Below, piece after piece: positions 35,628-46,178 of a stretch of 64,000 nucleotides of DNA; position 1 is the stretch's first letter, and each line of letters starts with the position of its first letter. The translations under genes and the position numbers were made by a program. The notes below the pieces were generated by a model. It ran no database searches and was not told the DNA's origin. It saw nothing but the letters and a program-made list of their open reading frames with translations. The stretch covers positions 248,001 through 312,000 of the forward strand of contig JAKARB010000001.1 in NCBI GenBank assembly GCA_021819435.1, in the 5' to 3' direction. Source of the stretch: Pseudomonadota bacterium. Lineage in GTDB: Bacteria > Pseudomonadota > Gammaproteobacteria > Burkholderiales > Burkholderiaceae_C.

Positions 35628-38600
35628 TTATACACGTGGCGACTTCAATGTCTTGTATCGCATCAGGAAGTAGGCTGCAGGCACGACGAACAAGGACAGC
35701 AGCGGAGCCGTAACCATGCCACCCAGCATCGGTGCCGCGATCCGGCTCATCACCTCCGAGCCGGTGCCGCTGCCCCAGACGATGGGCAGCAAGCCGGCCA
35801 AGATGACAGCGACGGTCATTGCCTTGGGCCGGACCCGTAAAACTGCACCATCTTCGAGCGCTTCTACCAACAGTTCGGTGTCGAAGTTCCGGCCCGCTGC
35901 CAATCGCTCCTCCAGGGCGTGACGGAGATAGAGCAACATCACCACACCGAACTCCGCCGACACTCCGGCCAGGGCGATGAAGCCCACGCCCGTTGCGACG
36001 GAAAGGTGATAGCCCATGAGGTACAGGAACCAGGCACCGCCTGTCAGGGCGAAGGGCAGAGTGCCCATGATCAGGGCGGCTTCGTCGAACCGCCTGAAGG
36101 TCAAGTACAGCAGGACGAAGATGATGGCCAGCGTCGCGGGCACGACCAAGGCCAATCGGGCATTGGCTCGTTCCAGGTATTCAAACTGACCGGAGTACGC
36201 CAAGCTCATGCCTGCGTCCAGCTTGATTTCTCGGCTGACGGCGCGCCTGAGGTCGTCCACCACGGAAGCCAAATCGCGCCCGCGCACGTCGATGTATATC
36301 CAGCCGGAAGGCCGGCTGTTCTCGCTCTTGAGCATCGGCGGGCCATCGGTCAGCGCGATCGTCGCCACAGCTCCCAGGGTGATCTGCTCGCCCATGGGCG
36401 TCACGATGGGCAGGGTGCGAAGCCGCTCCGGCGTGTCGCGCATCTCCCGCGGATAGCGCAGATTGATGGGAAAGCGCGCCAGACCTTCCACCGTCTCGCC
36501 GATGTTCTCCCCGCCGATGGCACCAGCGACGACCGACTGAATGTCGGCGACATTCAAGCCGTAGCGCGCGGCCGCACCTCGGTCGATCTGAATGTCCACA
36601 TAGCGTCCCCCCGTCAAGCGCTCGGCCAAGGCCGAGCTGACACCCGGCACGCCCTTGGCCACCCGCTCGACCTCCGCTGCGATGCGGTCGATGGCGGCCA
36701 GGTCAGTACCTGCCACCTTGACACCGATGGGGCTCTTGATGCCCGTGGCCAGCATGTCGATGCGGTTGCGGATTGGCGGAATCCAGATGTTGCTCAGGCC
36801 GGGCACTTTGACCGCCTGGTCCAATTCATCGACCAGCTTTTCGGGGGTCATGCCGGCTCGCCATTGCTCGCGCGGCTTCAACTGGATGGTGGTCTCGAAC
36901 ATCTCCAGCGGAGCTGGGTCCGTGGCGGTTTCCGCGCGGCCAGCTTTGCCGAACACGCGCGCGACCTCCGGCACGGTCTTGATCATCCTGTCGGTCTGCT
37001 GCAGCAGCTCGGACGCTTTGCGGGCCGACAGGCCCGGCAGCGCCGAAGGCATGTAGAGCAGGTCGCCCTCATCCAGAGGGGGCAAGAACTCTCCCCCCAG
37101 CTTGCTCACCGGCCACGCCGTCGTGGCCAGCATGACGGCCGCGATGACCAGGGTCAGCTTCGGGCGCTGCAGTACCCAATCCAGGGCCGGCCTGTAGACG
37201 GCGATCAAGGCCCGCGTGATGGGGTTGCGTTGCTCGTCGGGGATCCTGCCTCGGATCCAGTAGCCCATCAGCACCGGTATCAAGGTCACCGAAAGCGCTG
37301 CGGCTGCGGCCATGGCATAGGTCTTCGTGAACGCCAGCGGCGCGAACAGCCTGCCTTCCTGTGCCTGCAAGGTGAACACGGGGATGAAGGAAAGGGTGAT
37401 GATGAGCAGCGAGAAGAAGAGCGCCGGCCCCACCTCGATGGCCGCGTCGGTGATGACCTCCCATCGCCTGCTGCCTTCCAAGTTTTCATCGGGATGGGCA
37501 TGCTGCCAGGCTTCCAGCTTCTTGTGCGCGTTCTCGATCATCACGATGGCGGCATCGACCATGGCCCCGATGGCGATCGCGATGCCGCCAAGCGACATGA
37601 TGTTGGCATTGATGCCCTGTGCATGCATGACGATGAAGGCGGCCAGCACGCCCAGGGGTAAGGCGATGATGGCCACGAGCGCCGAGCGCAGGTGCCACAG
37701 GAAGACGGCGCAGACCAGCGCCACCACGATGAACTCCTCCAGCAGCTTGTGCGACAGATTTTCCACGGCCCGGTCGATCAGTTGGCCGCGGTCGTAGGTG
37801 GTGACGATCTCCACGCCCTTGGGCAGGCTTGCCTTGATCGAAGCAAGCTTGGTCCGCAAGGCCTCGATGGTTTCCCTTGCGTTCTTGCCGCTTCGCACAA
37901 GCACGACGCCGCCGGCCACCTCGCCCTGGCCATCCAGTTCGGCGATGCCCCGCCGCATCTCAGGCCCGATCTGCACCGTTGCCACGTCAGCCAACCGGAC
38001 AGGGATCCCGTCCTTGGCCGACAGAACGATGTTGCGGAAGTCATCGAGTGACTTGAGGTAGCCACCGGCTCGCACCATGTACTCGGCTTCCGCCAGCTCC
38101 AGCACCGACCCGCCGGTTTCCTGGTTGGCCTTCATCACGGCCTCGCGCACCATGGCGTGGGGAATGCCGTATGCGGCGAGCTTGATGGGATCCAGCACGA
38201 TCTGATACTGCTTGACCATGCCGCCGATGCTGGCCACCTCGGCCACATTCGGCACGCTCTTGAGTTCGTACTTGAGGAACCAGTCCTGCAAAGCCCGGAG
38301 TTGCGCCAGATCGTGCTTGCCGGTGCGGTCGACCAGGGCGTACTCGAAGACCCAGCCGACGCCGGTGGCGTCCGGGCCGAGTGACGTCTTCGCGGCTGCC
38401 GGCAAACGCCCTTGTACCTGATTGAGGTACTCCAGGACGCGGGACCGGGCCCAGTACAGGTCCGTTCCGTCCTCGAAGAGGACATAGACGAAGGAGTCGC
38501 CGAAGAAGGAGAAGCCCCTGACCACCTTCGCGCCGGGCACCGACAGCATCGTGGTGGACAAGGGGCAGGTGACCTGGTTTTCGACGATCTGGGGTGCCTG

Positions 38601-38765
38601 GCCAGGATAGCTGGTACGGATGATGACCTGCACATCGGACAGGTCGGGCAGGGCGTCCAGCGGCGTGGACTTCAGTGCCACCACGCCCCAGACCGCCAGG
38701 AAGGCCGTGGCCAGAAGGACCAGGAACCGGTTGACCACCGACCAGCGAATGAGCGCGACGATCAT
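35628..38765 (-). CDS. cusA: CusA/SilA-type heavy-metal RND efflux pump
   Basis: The 1045-residue inner-membrane pump shows RND features: N-terminal transmembrane helix [44 protein letters not shown], and [26 protein letters not shown] with the Asp/Glu proton relay. It is the CusA/CzcA length and lies with adaptor and outer-membrane genes. It exports Cu(I)/Ag(I) from cytoplasm or periplasm. It overlaps cusB by 4 nt. Confidence 0.9.
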   Translation of the reverse strand: MIVALIRWSVVNRFLVLLATAFLAVWGVVALKSTPLDALPDLSDVQVIIRTSYPGQAPQIVENQVTCPLSTTMLSVPGAKVVRGFSFFGDSFVYVLFEDGTDLYWARSRVLEYLNQVQGRLPAAAKTSLGPDATGVGWVFEYALVDRTGKHDLAQLRALQDWFLKYELKSVPNVAEVASIGGMVKQYQIVLDPIKLAAYGIPHAMVREAVMKANQETGGSVLELAEAEYMVRAGGYLKSLDDFRNIVLSAKDGIPVRLADVATVQIGPEMRRGIAELDGQGEVAGGVVLVRSGKNARETIEALRTKLASIKASLPKGVEIVTTYDRGQLIDRAVENLSHKLLEEFIVVALVCAVFLWHLRSALVAIIALPLGVLAAFIVMHAQGINANIMSLGGIAIAIGAMVDAAIVMIENAHKKLEAWQHAHPDENLEGSRRWEVITDAAIEVGPALFFSLLIITLSFIPVFTLQAQEGRLFAPLAFTKTYAMAAAAALSVTLIPVLMGYWIRGRIPDEQRNPITRALIAVYRPALDWVLQRPKLTLVIAAVMLATTAWPVSKLGGEFLPPLDEGDLLYMPSALPGLSARKASELLQQTDRMIKTVPEVARVFGKAGRAETATDPAPLEMFETTIQLKPREQWRAGMTPEKLVDELDQAVKVPGLSNIWIPPIRNRIDMLATGIKSPIGVKVAGTDLAAIDRIAAEVERVAKGVPGVSSALAERLTGGRYVDIQIDRGAAARYGLNVADIQSVVAGAIGGENIGETVEGLARFPINLRYPREMRDTPERLRTLPIVTPMGEQITLGAVATIALTDGPPMLKSENSRPSGWIYIDVRGRDLASVVDDLRRAVSREIKLDAGMSLAYSGQFEYLERANARLALVVPATLAIIFVLLYLTFRRFDEAALIMGTLPFALTGGAWFLYLMGYHLSVATGVGFIALAGVSAEFGVVMLLYLRHALEERLAAGRNFDTELLVEALEDGAVLRVRPKAMTVAVILAGLLPIVWGSGTGSEVMSRIAAPMLGGMVTAPLLSLFVVPAAYFLMRYKTLKSPRV

Positions 38766-40327
38766 GGCTTGGCTCCCTTGCTGCCCATGGCGGCTGAAGA
38801 CGGCTTGACTTCCTGAAGCACCGTTCCTTCGTCCGTGGACGTGAACGTGAAGTCCACACGTTCACCGACCTTGCGGCCCCTCGCCAGCTCGGGGCGAGCC
38901 AGGGGGAAGGTCATGACCATGGCGCCCCATTGGATCGATGGGATCGGGCCATGGTCCAAGGTGATGCCGTCTTCGCCGATCTCGGTGATCGTGCCCGTCC
39001 CCCGGTGAAGCACGGGATGGGGGACGACGGCATGGGCCTTTGGTGCTGTTCCGGTGCCGTTGGCTTGAGGGCTGGAGGCTGGAGCGGTGGGCAACAACCC
39101 CTGCATGCTTGCCTCCGAATCCAGCAGAAACTGCCCCGAGGCGACGACCTGCTGGCCTTCTTCCAGGCCGCTGAGAATGGAGGTTAGCTCGTCGCTCTCG
39201 CCGTCCAGGTCGCTGCCGACCTGCACCTGCACGGGCCGGAATTTACCCGGTTCGTCAAGGACGTAGACGACGGCGCGCCGCCCGGTGCGGATCACCGCCT
39301 CGCTGGGCACCACGAGCATCTCCGACTCATCCCCAGCTAGGGTTACCGTTGCGAACATGCCTGCCCGAAGCAGTCCCGAGGAATTGGGCACTTCAATGCG
39401 CAGACGCAACGTGCGCGTTGCGGCATTGGCCTGGGGCAAGACCGCTGACACCTTGCCTTCAATGGGCTTGCCGCCCAGGGCAGGCACCTCGACGCGCGCT
39501 GTCTGCCCCATCTTCGCGCCCTGCGCCTGGGCCTGGGGCAGCGCCGCTTCGATCCAGACGGTGTCCAGCCCATTGAGGCGCGCCAATGTCATTCCCGGAC
39601 TGACGGTCATCCCTTGTCGCACCATCAGTTCCTCGACCAGCCCGCCACGAGGCGCCGTCACCGTGTGGATGGCGGCGACCTTGCCTGAGCGCTCGACCTG
39701 GCTGATCAAGGCCTCGGGCATGCCCAGCAGCTTGAGCCGCTGCCGCGCGGCTTGGGTCAGTGCCGCGTTGCCAGTTGCCCGCACAGCAAGGTACTCCTGC
39801 TGCGCGCCGGCCCACTCGGGCACCAGGATGTCGGCCAGGCGGGCGCCTGATCGGACCACATCCCCGGGCGCCAGCGCGGCGACGCTTTCGACGAAGCCAG
39901 CGGCGCGTGCCTGCACCAGGGCCACGTCGCGCTCATTGAGCTGCACCGTACCCGCCATCTGGACAGATCCGCCCATCCGCTGGCGCTGGACCACCGCAGT
40001 GCGCCAACCCAGAGCTTGCGTGGCACGCGGGTCGATCGCCACGCCGGCCTGACCAGCGGATGCGTCGGCATGCTTGGGCACCAGCTCCATGTCCATGAAG
40101 GGCGATTTGCCGGGTTTGTCGAACTTCTGCTGGGGGACCATGGGGTCGTACCAATACAGCACCTTGCGGTCTCCCGATGGCCCGCTGGCCGGTGCGGAGC
40201 TTGGAGCGGGTGTCGTTGTTGCCGGGGAGGGTGTCCGTGCGTGCCAAGTGAACAGGGCGTAGCCACCGAGGACGCCCAGGCCGACCAAGGCTGCTGCCTT
40301 CAAGACAGCGTGGATTCTTGGATTCAT
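38762..40327 (-). CDS. cusB: CusB-type periplasmic adaptor fused to a CusF-like domain
   Basis: The 521-residue protein has an N-terminal anchor ([18 protein letters not shown]), a heavy-metal-binding segment ([20 protein letters not shown]), the HlyD-type membrane fusion core, and a C-terminal CusF-like domain. The CusF-like part includes [18 protein letters not shown] with the His, Trp, Met and Met that bind Cu(I)/Ag(I) in CusF. A fused CusF could hand metal directly to the pump. Its start lies 5 nt past the cusC stop and the stop overlaps cusA. Confidence 0.9.
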   Translation of the reverse strand: MNPRIHAVLKAAALVGLGVLGGYALFTWHARTPSPATTTPAPSSAPASGPSGDRKVLYWYDPMVPQQKFDKPGKSPFMDMELVPKHADASAGQAGVAIDPRATQALGWRTAVVQRQRMGGSVQMAGTVQLNERDVALVQARAAGFVESVAALAPGDVVRSGARLADILVPEWAGAQQEYLAVRATGNAALTQAARQRLKLLGMPEALISQVERSGKVAAIHTVTAPRGGLVEELMVRQGMTVSPGMTLARLNGLDTVWIEAALPQAQAQGAKMGQTARVEVPALGGKPIEGKVSAVLPQANAATRTLRLRIEVPNSSGLLRAGMFATVTLAGDESEMLVVPSEAVIRTGRRAVVYVLDEPGKFRPVQVQVGSDLDGESDELTSILSGLEEGQQVVASGQFLLDSEASMQGLLPTAPASSPQANGTGTAPKAHAVVPHPVLHRGTGTITEIGEDGITLDHGPIPSIQWGAMVMTFPLARPELARGRKVGERVDFTFTSTDEGTVLQEVKPSSAAMGSKGAKP

Positions 40328-40332
40328 GGCGC

Positions 40333-41640
40333 TTACTCCCCTGCGAAAAACTTCAAGCTGGCCTGGACCTGGGCCAGGTTCCCTTCCAACTCCACAGCTC
40401 TCAAGGCCGCATCGGCGGCCTCGCGGCGAGCTGTCAGCACGCTGCCCAGGTCTGCGCGTCCGGCCTCGTAGCTGGCAGTGAGCAGCCTGGTGCGTTCCTG
40501 AACCAGCGGGACGGTGTGCTCACGCTGGCGCAGCCAGGCCCTCCTGGCCTGTGCGACTTCCGCTTGCTGGATGCGCGCCAGTGAACTCAGGCGCCTGGCC
40601 GCGTCCTCGCGTTGGGCGGTCAGCCGCTCAAGCTCCTGGGCCTTTTGAAGGATGAGAGGTTCCTGTCTCGTGCCGGGCGAAGTCGGCAGTGTGAAGCTCA
40701 GTTGAAAGGACAACATGTCGCCGTACTGCGAGGCCCGCTTCCCATAACCCACTTCCCAACTCCAGTCGATGCCCTTGCTGGCCTGGCTCTCGCGCACCTG
40801 CGCCTGGGCGGTCGCGATCTCGGCATCCGCTACCATCAGAAGGGGCATCCAGACCGGTGTGCCAGTCTGGAATTTGGCGCCGTCAGGTGGGGCGGCGGAG
40901 GGCTCACCATGGATCCATGGCGGAGGATCACCTTGCGGGCCACCCTGGTCGGCCGCGCCCAGCCAGCGTTCAAGCAGCAGCAGGGACTTGTCGCGCTGGA
41001 GTTGGAGTTCGTCGCGGCGATCCTGCAATTCAATGGTTTGCTGCCGTGCCATCGCCGCATCGGCTGGCAGGGCCTTGCCCGATGCGATTCGGGCTTCCAT
41101 CGTCCGCACGAGCAACTGGTGCTCAGTCTCCACGGCGGCGAACTCGTCCAACTGCCGTTGGGCGAAGTGGCTTTTCAGCCAGGCCAGGGCCACATCACGC
41201 CGGATTTTGAGCCGCTCGATCTCCGCCATCGCAGTGGCCTGGCGCCACTGTGCTTCGGCTGCGTCCACCTGGGCAGCCCGCCTGCCGGCATTGGGCACGG
41301 CCTGCATCCAGCCAAGGCGGCGCATGGTCATCGAATCGCGAGCCCAGTGCCCGGCATCGGGGCCGCTGACCGGCAGGTTGTCGATGCCCATCTTCAATTC
41401 GGGATCGGGCAACTGGCCTGCGGCGGCCCGCGCGGCGGCATTGCCTTGCACGGAGGCACGGCTCGCGGCGAGCAAGAGGGATTGCTCCTCGGCGGTCTTC
41501 AGCGCATCGTCAAAGGTGACGGCGCTCGCGATGAGGTGGCTGCCGAGCAGGTTGAGACCGAGCAGCAGGGTCGCCGCCAGACGGATGGGCGGCTGAACAG
41601 GCCAAGGCCACGCGCCGCAGGCCAGGGAATGGGAGACCAT
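40333..41640 (-). CDS. cusC: CusC-type outer-membrane channel (TolC family)
   Basis: The 435-residue protein is a TolC-family component of the Cus pump: signal-like LAATLLLGLNLLGSHLIASA, then helical repeats such as AVTFDDALKTAEEQSLLL and a C-terminal helical region with TARREAADAALRAVELEGN. The start at 41640 follows AAAGGACCGTCC; an upstream in-frame ATG at 41709 has no such site. It is the first gene of cusCBA. Confidence 0.85.
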   Translation of the reverse strand: MVSHSLACGAWPWPVQPPIRLAATLLLGLNLLGSHLIASAVTFDDALKTAEEQSLLLAASRASVQGNAAARAAAGQLPDPELKMGIDNLPVSGPDAGHWARDSMTMRRLGWMQAVPNAGRRAAQVDAAEAQWRQATAMAEIERLKIRRDVALAWLKSHFAQRQLDEFAAVETEHQLLVRTMEARIASGKALPADAAMARQQTIELQDRRDELQLQRDKSLLLLERWLGAADQGGPQGDPPPWIHGEPSAAPPDGAKFQTGTPVWMPLLMVADAEIATAQAQVRESQASKGIDWSWEVGYGKRASQYGDMLSFQLSFTLPTSPGTRQEPLILQKAQELERLTAQREDAARRLSSLARIQQAEVAQARRAWLRQREHTVPLVQERTRLLTASYEAGRADLGSVLTARREAADAALRAVELEGNLAQVQASLKFFAGE

Positions 41641-41722
41641 GGACGGTCCTTTCGCAAACTGATTCTGGGAAACAGATAAACAGCCAGCAGAGCTGAACCC
41701 CGCGGCCATGCTGTTGCCAGAT

Positions 41723-42142
41723 CTAGTTGCGAAGTACCTGAAGGGAGAGATAGACCGGTGGTGTGCCGCGTGGCGGGCCGGTATGGGCGGCCAGGAATCG
41801 GCCTGGGGTGGGTTCGGGCAGGCTCAGGTAATCGACGCGAGCAACCACGAAAGAGAGAATCTGGTGCAGAGAAGGCAAGTCTGGCGCGCCGGTGGAACCC
41901 ACCGACTGCTTGTCCTGGTCGCAATGGGCCTTGCACAACAAGGGATGGGCCTTGTCGGTTTGAGCGCTCATGGCCTCGCAGTCTGGCATGTCGGCCATCG
42001 CGCTCATGTCGATTGCAGCCTGGCCGTTCAACGCACCGACCTCGACAGGACATGCGTACGCGGCCACCGCGAACTGCATGAGCAGCAGCGCGACGGAGAG
42101 CCAGCCTGCAAGCCAGCGCCGTGTGCGGGTCCGGAAGAGCAT
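41723..42142 (-). CDS. Small exported Cys/His-rich protein of the cus locus
   Basis: The 139-residue protein has a signal peptide or membrane segment (WLAGWLSVALLLMQFAVAAYA) followed by CP, MPDCEAMSA and HPLLCKAHCDQDKQ, a Cys/His/Met-rich segment suited to copper binding. Such small proteins often precede cusC in Burkholderiales. It lies 82 bp upstream of cusC. Metal binding is inferred. Confidence 0.75.
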   Translation of the reverse strand: MLFRTRTRRWLAGWLSVALLLMQFAVAAYACPVEVGALNGQAAIDMSAMADMPDCEAMSAQTDKAHPLLCKAHCDQDKQSVGSTGAPDLPSLHQILSFVVARVDYLSLPEPTPGRFLAAHTGPPRGTPPVYLSLQVLRN

Positions 42143-42472
42143 GACGTGAGTTTATGCGGGAATGCCTTGCGCGGGGTGATTCTGTCGCTGGGAAGCTTGC
42201 GTCGGATCAGCGAATTCGCACAAGAGTGGCACGGTCTTCGATCGAAGGGGAGGGGGCCTACAAAGCACCCGGCTCATGCCGGGCGCTGCCGCCTTGTGGG
42301 CGGATCGCTGGGTGGGATAGCCGGCCGGACTGTCCCATTCTCGATGAGCTGGCTGATTGAGCGGTCTCGATGGCGCAGGGAAGTAGGATTGCCTAGCCGT
42401 CAAACCTGGATCGGAATCGCTCCAGGGTGCGCTGCCTGCACGCAGCGGGCTTTCGTTGGCGGGCGCTGGCCG
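42143..42472. other. Upstream region of the cus locus with hairpins
   Basis: The 330 bp hold two adjacent hairpins (CCCGGC-TCAT-GCCGGG near 42268-42284 and CCGCC-TTGT-GGGCGG near 42290-42304) and an inverted repeat CCTGGA/TCCAGG near 42405-42428 that could be a regulator site. No CueR-type or CusR-type consensus is convincing. No gene is supported. Confidence 0.35.
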
Positions 42473-42640
42473 CTAGTGCGCCAGAGTTCCAGTAGGGCCA
42501 GCCCGAAGGTACAGCAGACCGGCCAGGATGTCCGGCGCCATGCTGCCGGTCAGCAGCTTGGCCAGGGGGGCACTGACGCCGGAAATGCCTGCAGCCAGCA
42601 GCGCGATCAGGGTGTATCGCTGTGTGTTGAGACCGATCAT
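42473..42640 (-). pseudogene. Remnant of an EamA/DMT-family transporter
   Basis: From ATG 42640 the frame gives MIGLNTQRYTLIALLAAGIS followed by GVSAPLAKLLTGSMAPDILAGLLYLRAG, the first helices of a DMT/EamA transporter. It then drifts and stops after 55 codons. A +1 shift after LRAG restores LALLELWR, as expected in this family, so a 1-nt deletion and loss of the rest are likely. Confidence 0.55.
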
Positions 42641-42673
42641 CTGGACGTGTTCAACGCAGGCCTGGATACAAGA

Positions 42674-43885
42674 TCACTGCGAAGCGTTTGCCTCTGCCCG
42701 CCTGAAGCCGCGCCACAGGACGAGGTCATATCCAATCTTGAGCGCGCCACACAGGATAAGCGGTGCCGCCAGCCAGCCCGCCGCGAACAATGCCCCTCCG
42801 AGCGCAGGGCTTAGGGCGGCGGCGAGGCTTCGAGGCACGGTGGTGAAGCTGGCGGCGGCTGCCCTTTCTCCGGGCGTCACCAGCGTCATGACGAGGGCGC
42901 TTCGGGCCGGCACGTCCATCTGGGACATCAGCGATCGCATCAACAGCAGTCCCAACGCCAGATCCAATCGCGGTGAGCAGGCTGCGCCTATGAGGAAAAG
43001 GCTGGCTGGGATGTGGGTGAAGACCATGGTGTTGACGAGCCCGATCCGACGGGCAAGCACCGGGGCCGCAAGCTGCGATGCCGCTCCGGCCAGGCCGGAC
43101 AACCAGAAGAAGTGGCCCGTCTCTGCCAATGACAGGCCGAACCGTTCGAACAGCCAGAGCGCCAGCAGCGAGTTCACCACCAAGCCACCTGCGAATGAGT
43201 CCACGCTGAAAAGCGTGGCCAGACGGACGACGACCGAGCGAGAAGGCCCAAGCGGTGCAGTCGACACGATAGCTTCGCCTGCCACGGGCGGTGGCATCGT
43301 CCTATACAGCAGGAAGACGATGCAGCCGATCAAACCGTACAGAGCGAACATGGCTTGGATGCCACGGAACTGGCTTGCGTCCATGGCGGTACTCAGGTGC
43401 GCAGGCAGCGATGTTGCCAATGCGCCCAAGGCCGCGAACATGGCCCCCACCAGGCTGTAGCGTGCAAACAATGCGGTGCGTGACGAAGCGTCGCTCGCTT
43501 CAGCCAGCCGCGCGTGTTCCAGAGGCAGGAACACGCTGACATCGCCTGAACTGGGATTGAGCGTACCGATGAACGCGATGAGCAGCAAAGGCCAGAAGAG
43601 CGTGCCGGCTGCGCCGCCGACGAGGGCGAAGGCGAATCCCGTGGCGGCCATCAACAATGCCGCGCTGGTCAGCAAGAGACGGTGGTGAAAGCGGTGGCCC
43701 ATCGCCCCGACCGCGAGGGTCATCAGCGCTGATCCCAGCAAGGTGGTGGTGGACAGCACGCCGACTTCCCAGGTGCCGAAGCCCAGGGCCAGCAGATAGG
43801 CCGGCAGCAAAATGGCGACATAGCCGTCGGCGAAGCCGCGCAGTGCACGCGCGGCAAGCAAGAGGGGCACGGAGGATGAGTGCAT
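42674..43885 (-). CDS. MFS transporter
   Basis: The 403-residue protein has 11-12 hydrophobic segments and typical MFS pieces such as ALRGFADGYVAILLPAYLLALGFGTWEVGVL, which matches the short MFS motif A region. The start at 43885 (MHSSSVP) is preceded by few clear signals; 43936 is an alternative. The substrate is unknown, and its place between cus and chr genes suggests a metal or oxyanion. Confidence 0.8.
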   Translation of the reverse strand: MHSSSVPLLLAARALRGFADGYVAILLPAYLLALGFGTWEVGVLSTTTLLGSALMTLAVGAMGHRFHHRLLLTSAALLMAATGFAFALVGGAAGTLFWPLLLIAFIGTLNPSSGDVSVFLPLEHARLAEASDASSRTALFARYSLVGAMFAALGALATSLPAHLSTAMDASQFRGIQAMFALYGLIGCIVFLLYRTMPPPVAGEAIVSTAPLGPSRSVVVRLATLFSVDSFAGGLVVNSLLALWLFERFGLSLAETGHFFWLSGLAGAASQLAAPVLARRIGLVNTMVFTHIPASLFLIGAACSPRLDLALGLLLMRSLMSQMDVPARSALVMTLVTPGERAAAASFTTVPRSLAAALSPALGGALFAAGWLAAPLILCGALKIGYDLVLWRGFRRAEANASQ

Positions 43886-44036
43886 CGTCGTCAGGTTCTG
43901 CCTTCTCCGTGCGCTGGGCGGTCGCTCGGTGAACACCGGATGAGAAGCCGCCTCAGCGGTGCAGCAAAGGATAGATCGCCAGCCCGATGAGGGCTGCGCC
44001 CGTCACAACAACGGGTTCCTGCAGTTTCTTGAACTT

Positions 44037-45137
44037 TCAGAGCAGGGCCAGCGTGACCAGCGCCATGAACGCGGTGGGCAAGTCGACGATCGAACGCTTG
44101 GCGATCACGAAGACCGAACCCGCGATCGCACCGATGGCTGCGGCCGTGACACCATCGACGAATGCCACGATGCCAGGCAGCTTGCCATACTTCTTAAAAT
44201 ACGGCGCGGGGATCACCGTGAAGAGATAGCACGGCAGGAAGGTGGCCAACGCGGCGACACAGGCGCCTGGGAAGCCCGCCACCAGGTAGCCGATGAAGCC
44301 CACCGTGATCACTACCGGTCCCGGCGTGATCATGGCCACGGCCACGGCATCCACGAACTGCTTCTCATTGAGCCAGTGGTACTCGGTGACCACGCCGCCA
44401 TACAGGAAGGGCACGATGGCTAGGCCCGAGCCGAAGACAAAGGCGCCGGCTTTGGCAAAGAACACCGCGATCTGCGTCAGCAAGGTCCAGTCTGCTGAGG
44501 CCAGCCAGCCGCTGGCTTCCGGCAGACCGACCGGCGCGATGGCGGTCAGCCCGTTGCCGCGGCCCCAGTTCTTGGGTGGTGCCCGCCAGAGCCAGACCAC
44601 CACGCCGCCCGCGATGATCAGCCAGGCGATTTCGGACTCTGTGTAGGCGGTGACGACTGCTAGGACGAGGAAGATCGCCCAGAGCAGCTTGTCTTTGCCG
44701 ATGCTCTTGGTGGTGAGCTTGTGCGCGCTGATGGTGATGATGCCGATGACGGCCGCGCCCACGCCGTAGAAGACGGCCTGCATCCATGACAAGCCGCCGA
44801 AGCGGGTGTAGGCCCAGCCGAGCGCCACGACCATGAGGAAAGAGGGAATGACGAAGGCCAGCCCCACCAGCGTCGCCCCAAGGACACCGTAGTGCACATA
44901 GCCAAGGTAGATCGCGGTCTGGGCCGCCATGGGCCCGGGTGCGAGCTGGGCCAGGGCGATGCCTTCCTTGTAGTCGGACTCGGAGATCCACTTGCGCTGC
45001 TCGACCAGATCGCGGTGCATGTAGCCGACCAGCGCAACGGGGCCGCCGAAGCCGATGGTGCCTAACTTGAGCATGTACAGGACCATCTGCCACAGGGTGT
45101 AGATGGGGTTGCCTGGCGTGGTGAGGACGGAAGACAT
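44037..45137 (-). CDS. chrA: ChrA chromate transporter with premature stop
   Basis: The 366-residue product begins MSSVLTTPGNPIYTLWQMVLYMLKLGTIGFGGPVALVGYMHRDLVEQRKWI and contains EGIALAQLAPGPMAAQ, all typical of long-chain ChrA, an antiporter exporting chromate. Translation stops at TGA 44037-44039; the frame continues with KFKKLQEPVVVTGAALIGL and ends naturally at 43953. A Trp codon is expected at the stop. The protein lacks the last about 28 residues, which may or may not abolish function. It lies 27 bp after chrB. Confidence 0.85.
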   Translation of the reverse strand: MSSVLTTPGNPIYTLWQMVLYMLKLGTIGFGGPVALVGYMHRDLVEQRKWISESDYKEGIALAQLAPGPMAAQTAIYLGYVHYGVLGATLVGLAFVIPSFLMVVALGWAYTRFGGLSWMQAVFYGVGAAVIGIITISAHKLTTKSIGKDKLLWAIFLVLAVVTAYTESEIAWLIIAGGVVVWLWRAPPKNWGRGNGLTAIAPVGLPEASGWLASADWTLLTQIAVFFAKAGAFVFGSGLAIVPFLYGGVVTEYHWLNEKQFVDAVAVAMITPGPVVITVGFIGYLVAGFPGACVAALATFLPCYLFTVIPAPYFKKYGKLPGIVAFVDGVTAAAIGAIAGSVFVIAKRSIVDLPTAFMALVTLALL

Positions 45138-45164
45138 GGCAAGAAGAAAGAGCGTGACAAGAAA

Positions 45165-46112
45165 TCAGCCGCGTCGACTGGACGGCTGTTGGATCGGAGT
45201 GGCGTACAAGGCATCGAAAATCACGTTCGAGGCTTCGATCAAGGCATCGTCATCGGCATGCATGTCCCGTAGGCCGGAGAGGACGCATTCCAGGCCGGCG
45301 GCCTCTGAAACGGGCATGCCGCCCACGTCCAGGAAGTGCACGATGGCGCCAATGCGGCGCAGCCTGGGGTCTTCATGCAAGCCGAAGCTCGTGGCCATCA
45401 CCTCGAATGAAACCAGCGATCCGATGTGGGTGAACTGCGCGCCGTCGAAGTCGTAGCCGATGGCCCCGCGCGGCACCTTGGCGATGTCCTTGAGCCAGAC
45501 GAAAGTGGGTTGCTTGTCGATGAAGCGGCCGATGAGCCAGGCGCAGGCCAGGCGGTCGACCCAGGGCCTGGCGCGTGTGGCCCAGCGCTTGTTCTGGAAG
45601 TTCTTCAGCGACTGCGCGGGTACGTCGCCTGGGTGGGCAAGTGGTTCATCTGTGGCGAACCGGGCATCGATGTCGCGCCGAAGGAGCGCCAACTCGGTGT
45701 TGGCCTGGTCACGCGCCTCGCTTGGGAAGAAATCGATGCGCTCGATGGCTTGCAAGGCCTCGGAGGTCGACCGGAACCGCCGCCGCGCGTCGCCCTCAGG
45801 CACGGCTTCGATGTCCTTCCGTAAGGCCGGCAGCGTGTCCCGCCATTGTGTGTACGACTCGGTGCGGTCGAAGAGGGCCGCCAACTCCTGCTCTTGCTCG
45901 GGTGACTTCGGGATCAGGTCGGCTAGGAAGGCCGTACCGCCATGCTCGGTGACTTCTTCCGCCACCTTGGTGAATGCGGTGCTGTGGGGGGCGGGCAGCA
46001 CATAGGCGCCGTCGCGCAGCGCGCCGCTGCCCATGGCTTTGAGATTGCGCCAGACACGAAGTCTCACGGCAGCCGGCTGGGCCGGCAGGGTGAGAAGAAG
46101 GAGGGTCCACAT
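45165..46112 (-). CDS. chrB: ChrB chromate-resistance protein
   Basis: The 315-residue protein has the ChrB layout: N-terminal LRVWRNLKAMGSGALRDGAYVLP, helical middle and C-terminal RWATRARPWVDRLACAWLIGRFIDKQPTFVWL. ChrB is a chromate-sensing activator of chrA in several bacteria. It lies directly upstream of chrA on the same strand. The start at 46112 (MWTLLLL) is a little hydrophobic; the family's N terminus is similar. Confidence 0.85.
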   Translation of the reverse strand: MWTLLLLTLPAQPAAVRLRVWRNLKAMGSGALRDGAYVLPAPHSTAFTKVAEEVTEHGGTAFLADLIPKSPEQEQELAALFDRTESYTQWRDTLPALRKDIEAVPEGDARRRFRSTSEALQAIERIDFFPSEARDQANTELALLRRDIDARFATDEPLAHPGDVPAQSLKNFQNKRWATRARPWVDRLACAWLIGRFIDKQPTFVWLKDIAKVPRGAIGYDFDGAQFTHIGSLVSFEVMATSFGLHEDPRLRRIGAIVHFLDVGGMPVSEAAGLECVLSGLRDMHADDDALIEASNVIFDALYATPIQQPSSRRG

Positions 46113-46146
46113 TGGTGCGGTATGAAGCAGGTGGATGTAGCAATTA

Positions 46147-46178
46147 AATCATGAAATGAAGTGATCGTTTCATTGATT
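46147..46178. promoter_or_regulatory. Inverted repeat upstream of chrB
   Basis: AATCATGAAA (46147-46156) and TTTCATTGATT (46168-46178) are near-perfect inverted copies 35 bp upstream of the chrB start, in an A/T-rich patch within GC-rich DNA. It is a good candidate for the operator of the chr operon. Confidence 0.45.

Noticed and set aside
35919-37661. 580-residue open frame on the plus strand opposite cusA
   Set aside because: It is the antisense of a well-supported RND pump gene in GC-rich DNA and its composition (His/Gln/Arg rich) is typical of a shadow frame.
35919-46112. Complete copper/chromate island as proof of the element's cargo
   Set aside because: No border sequence links this block to the element, so I report it only as a possibility.
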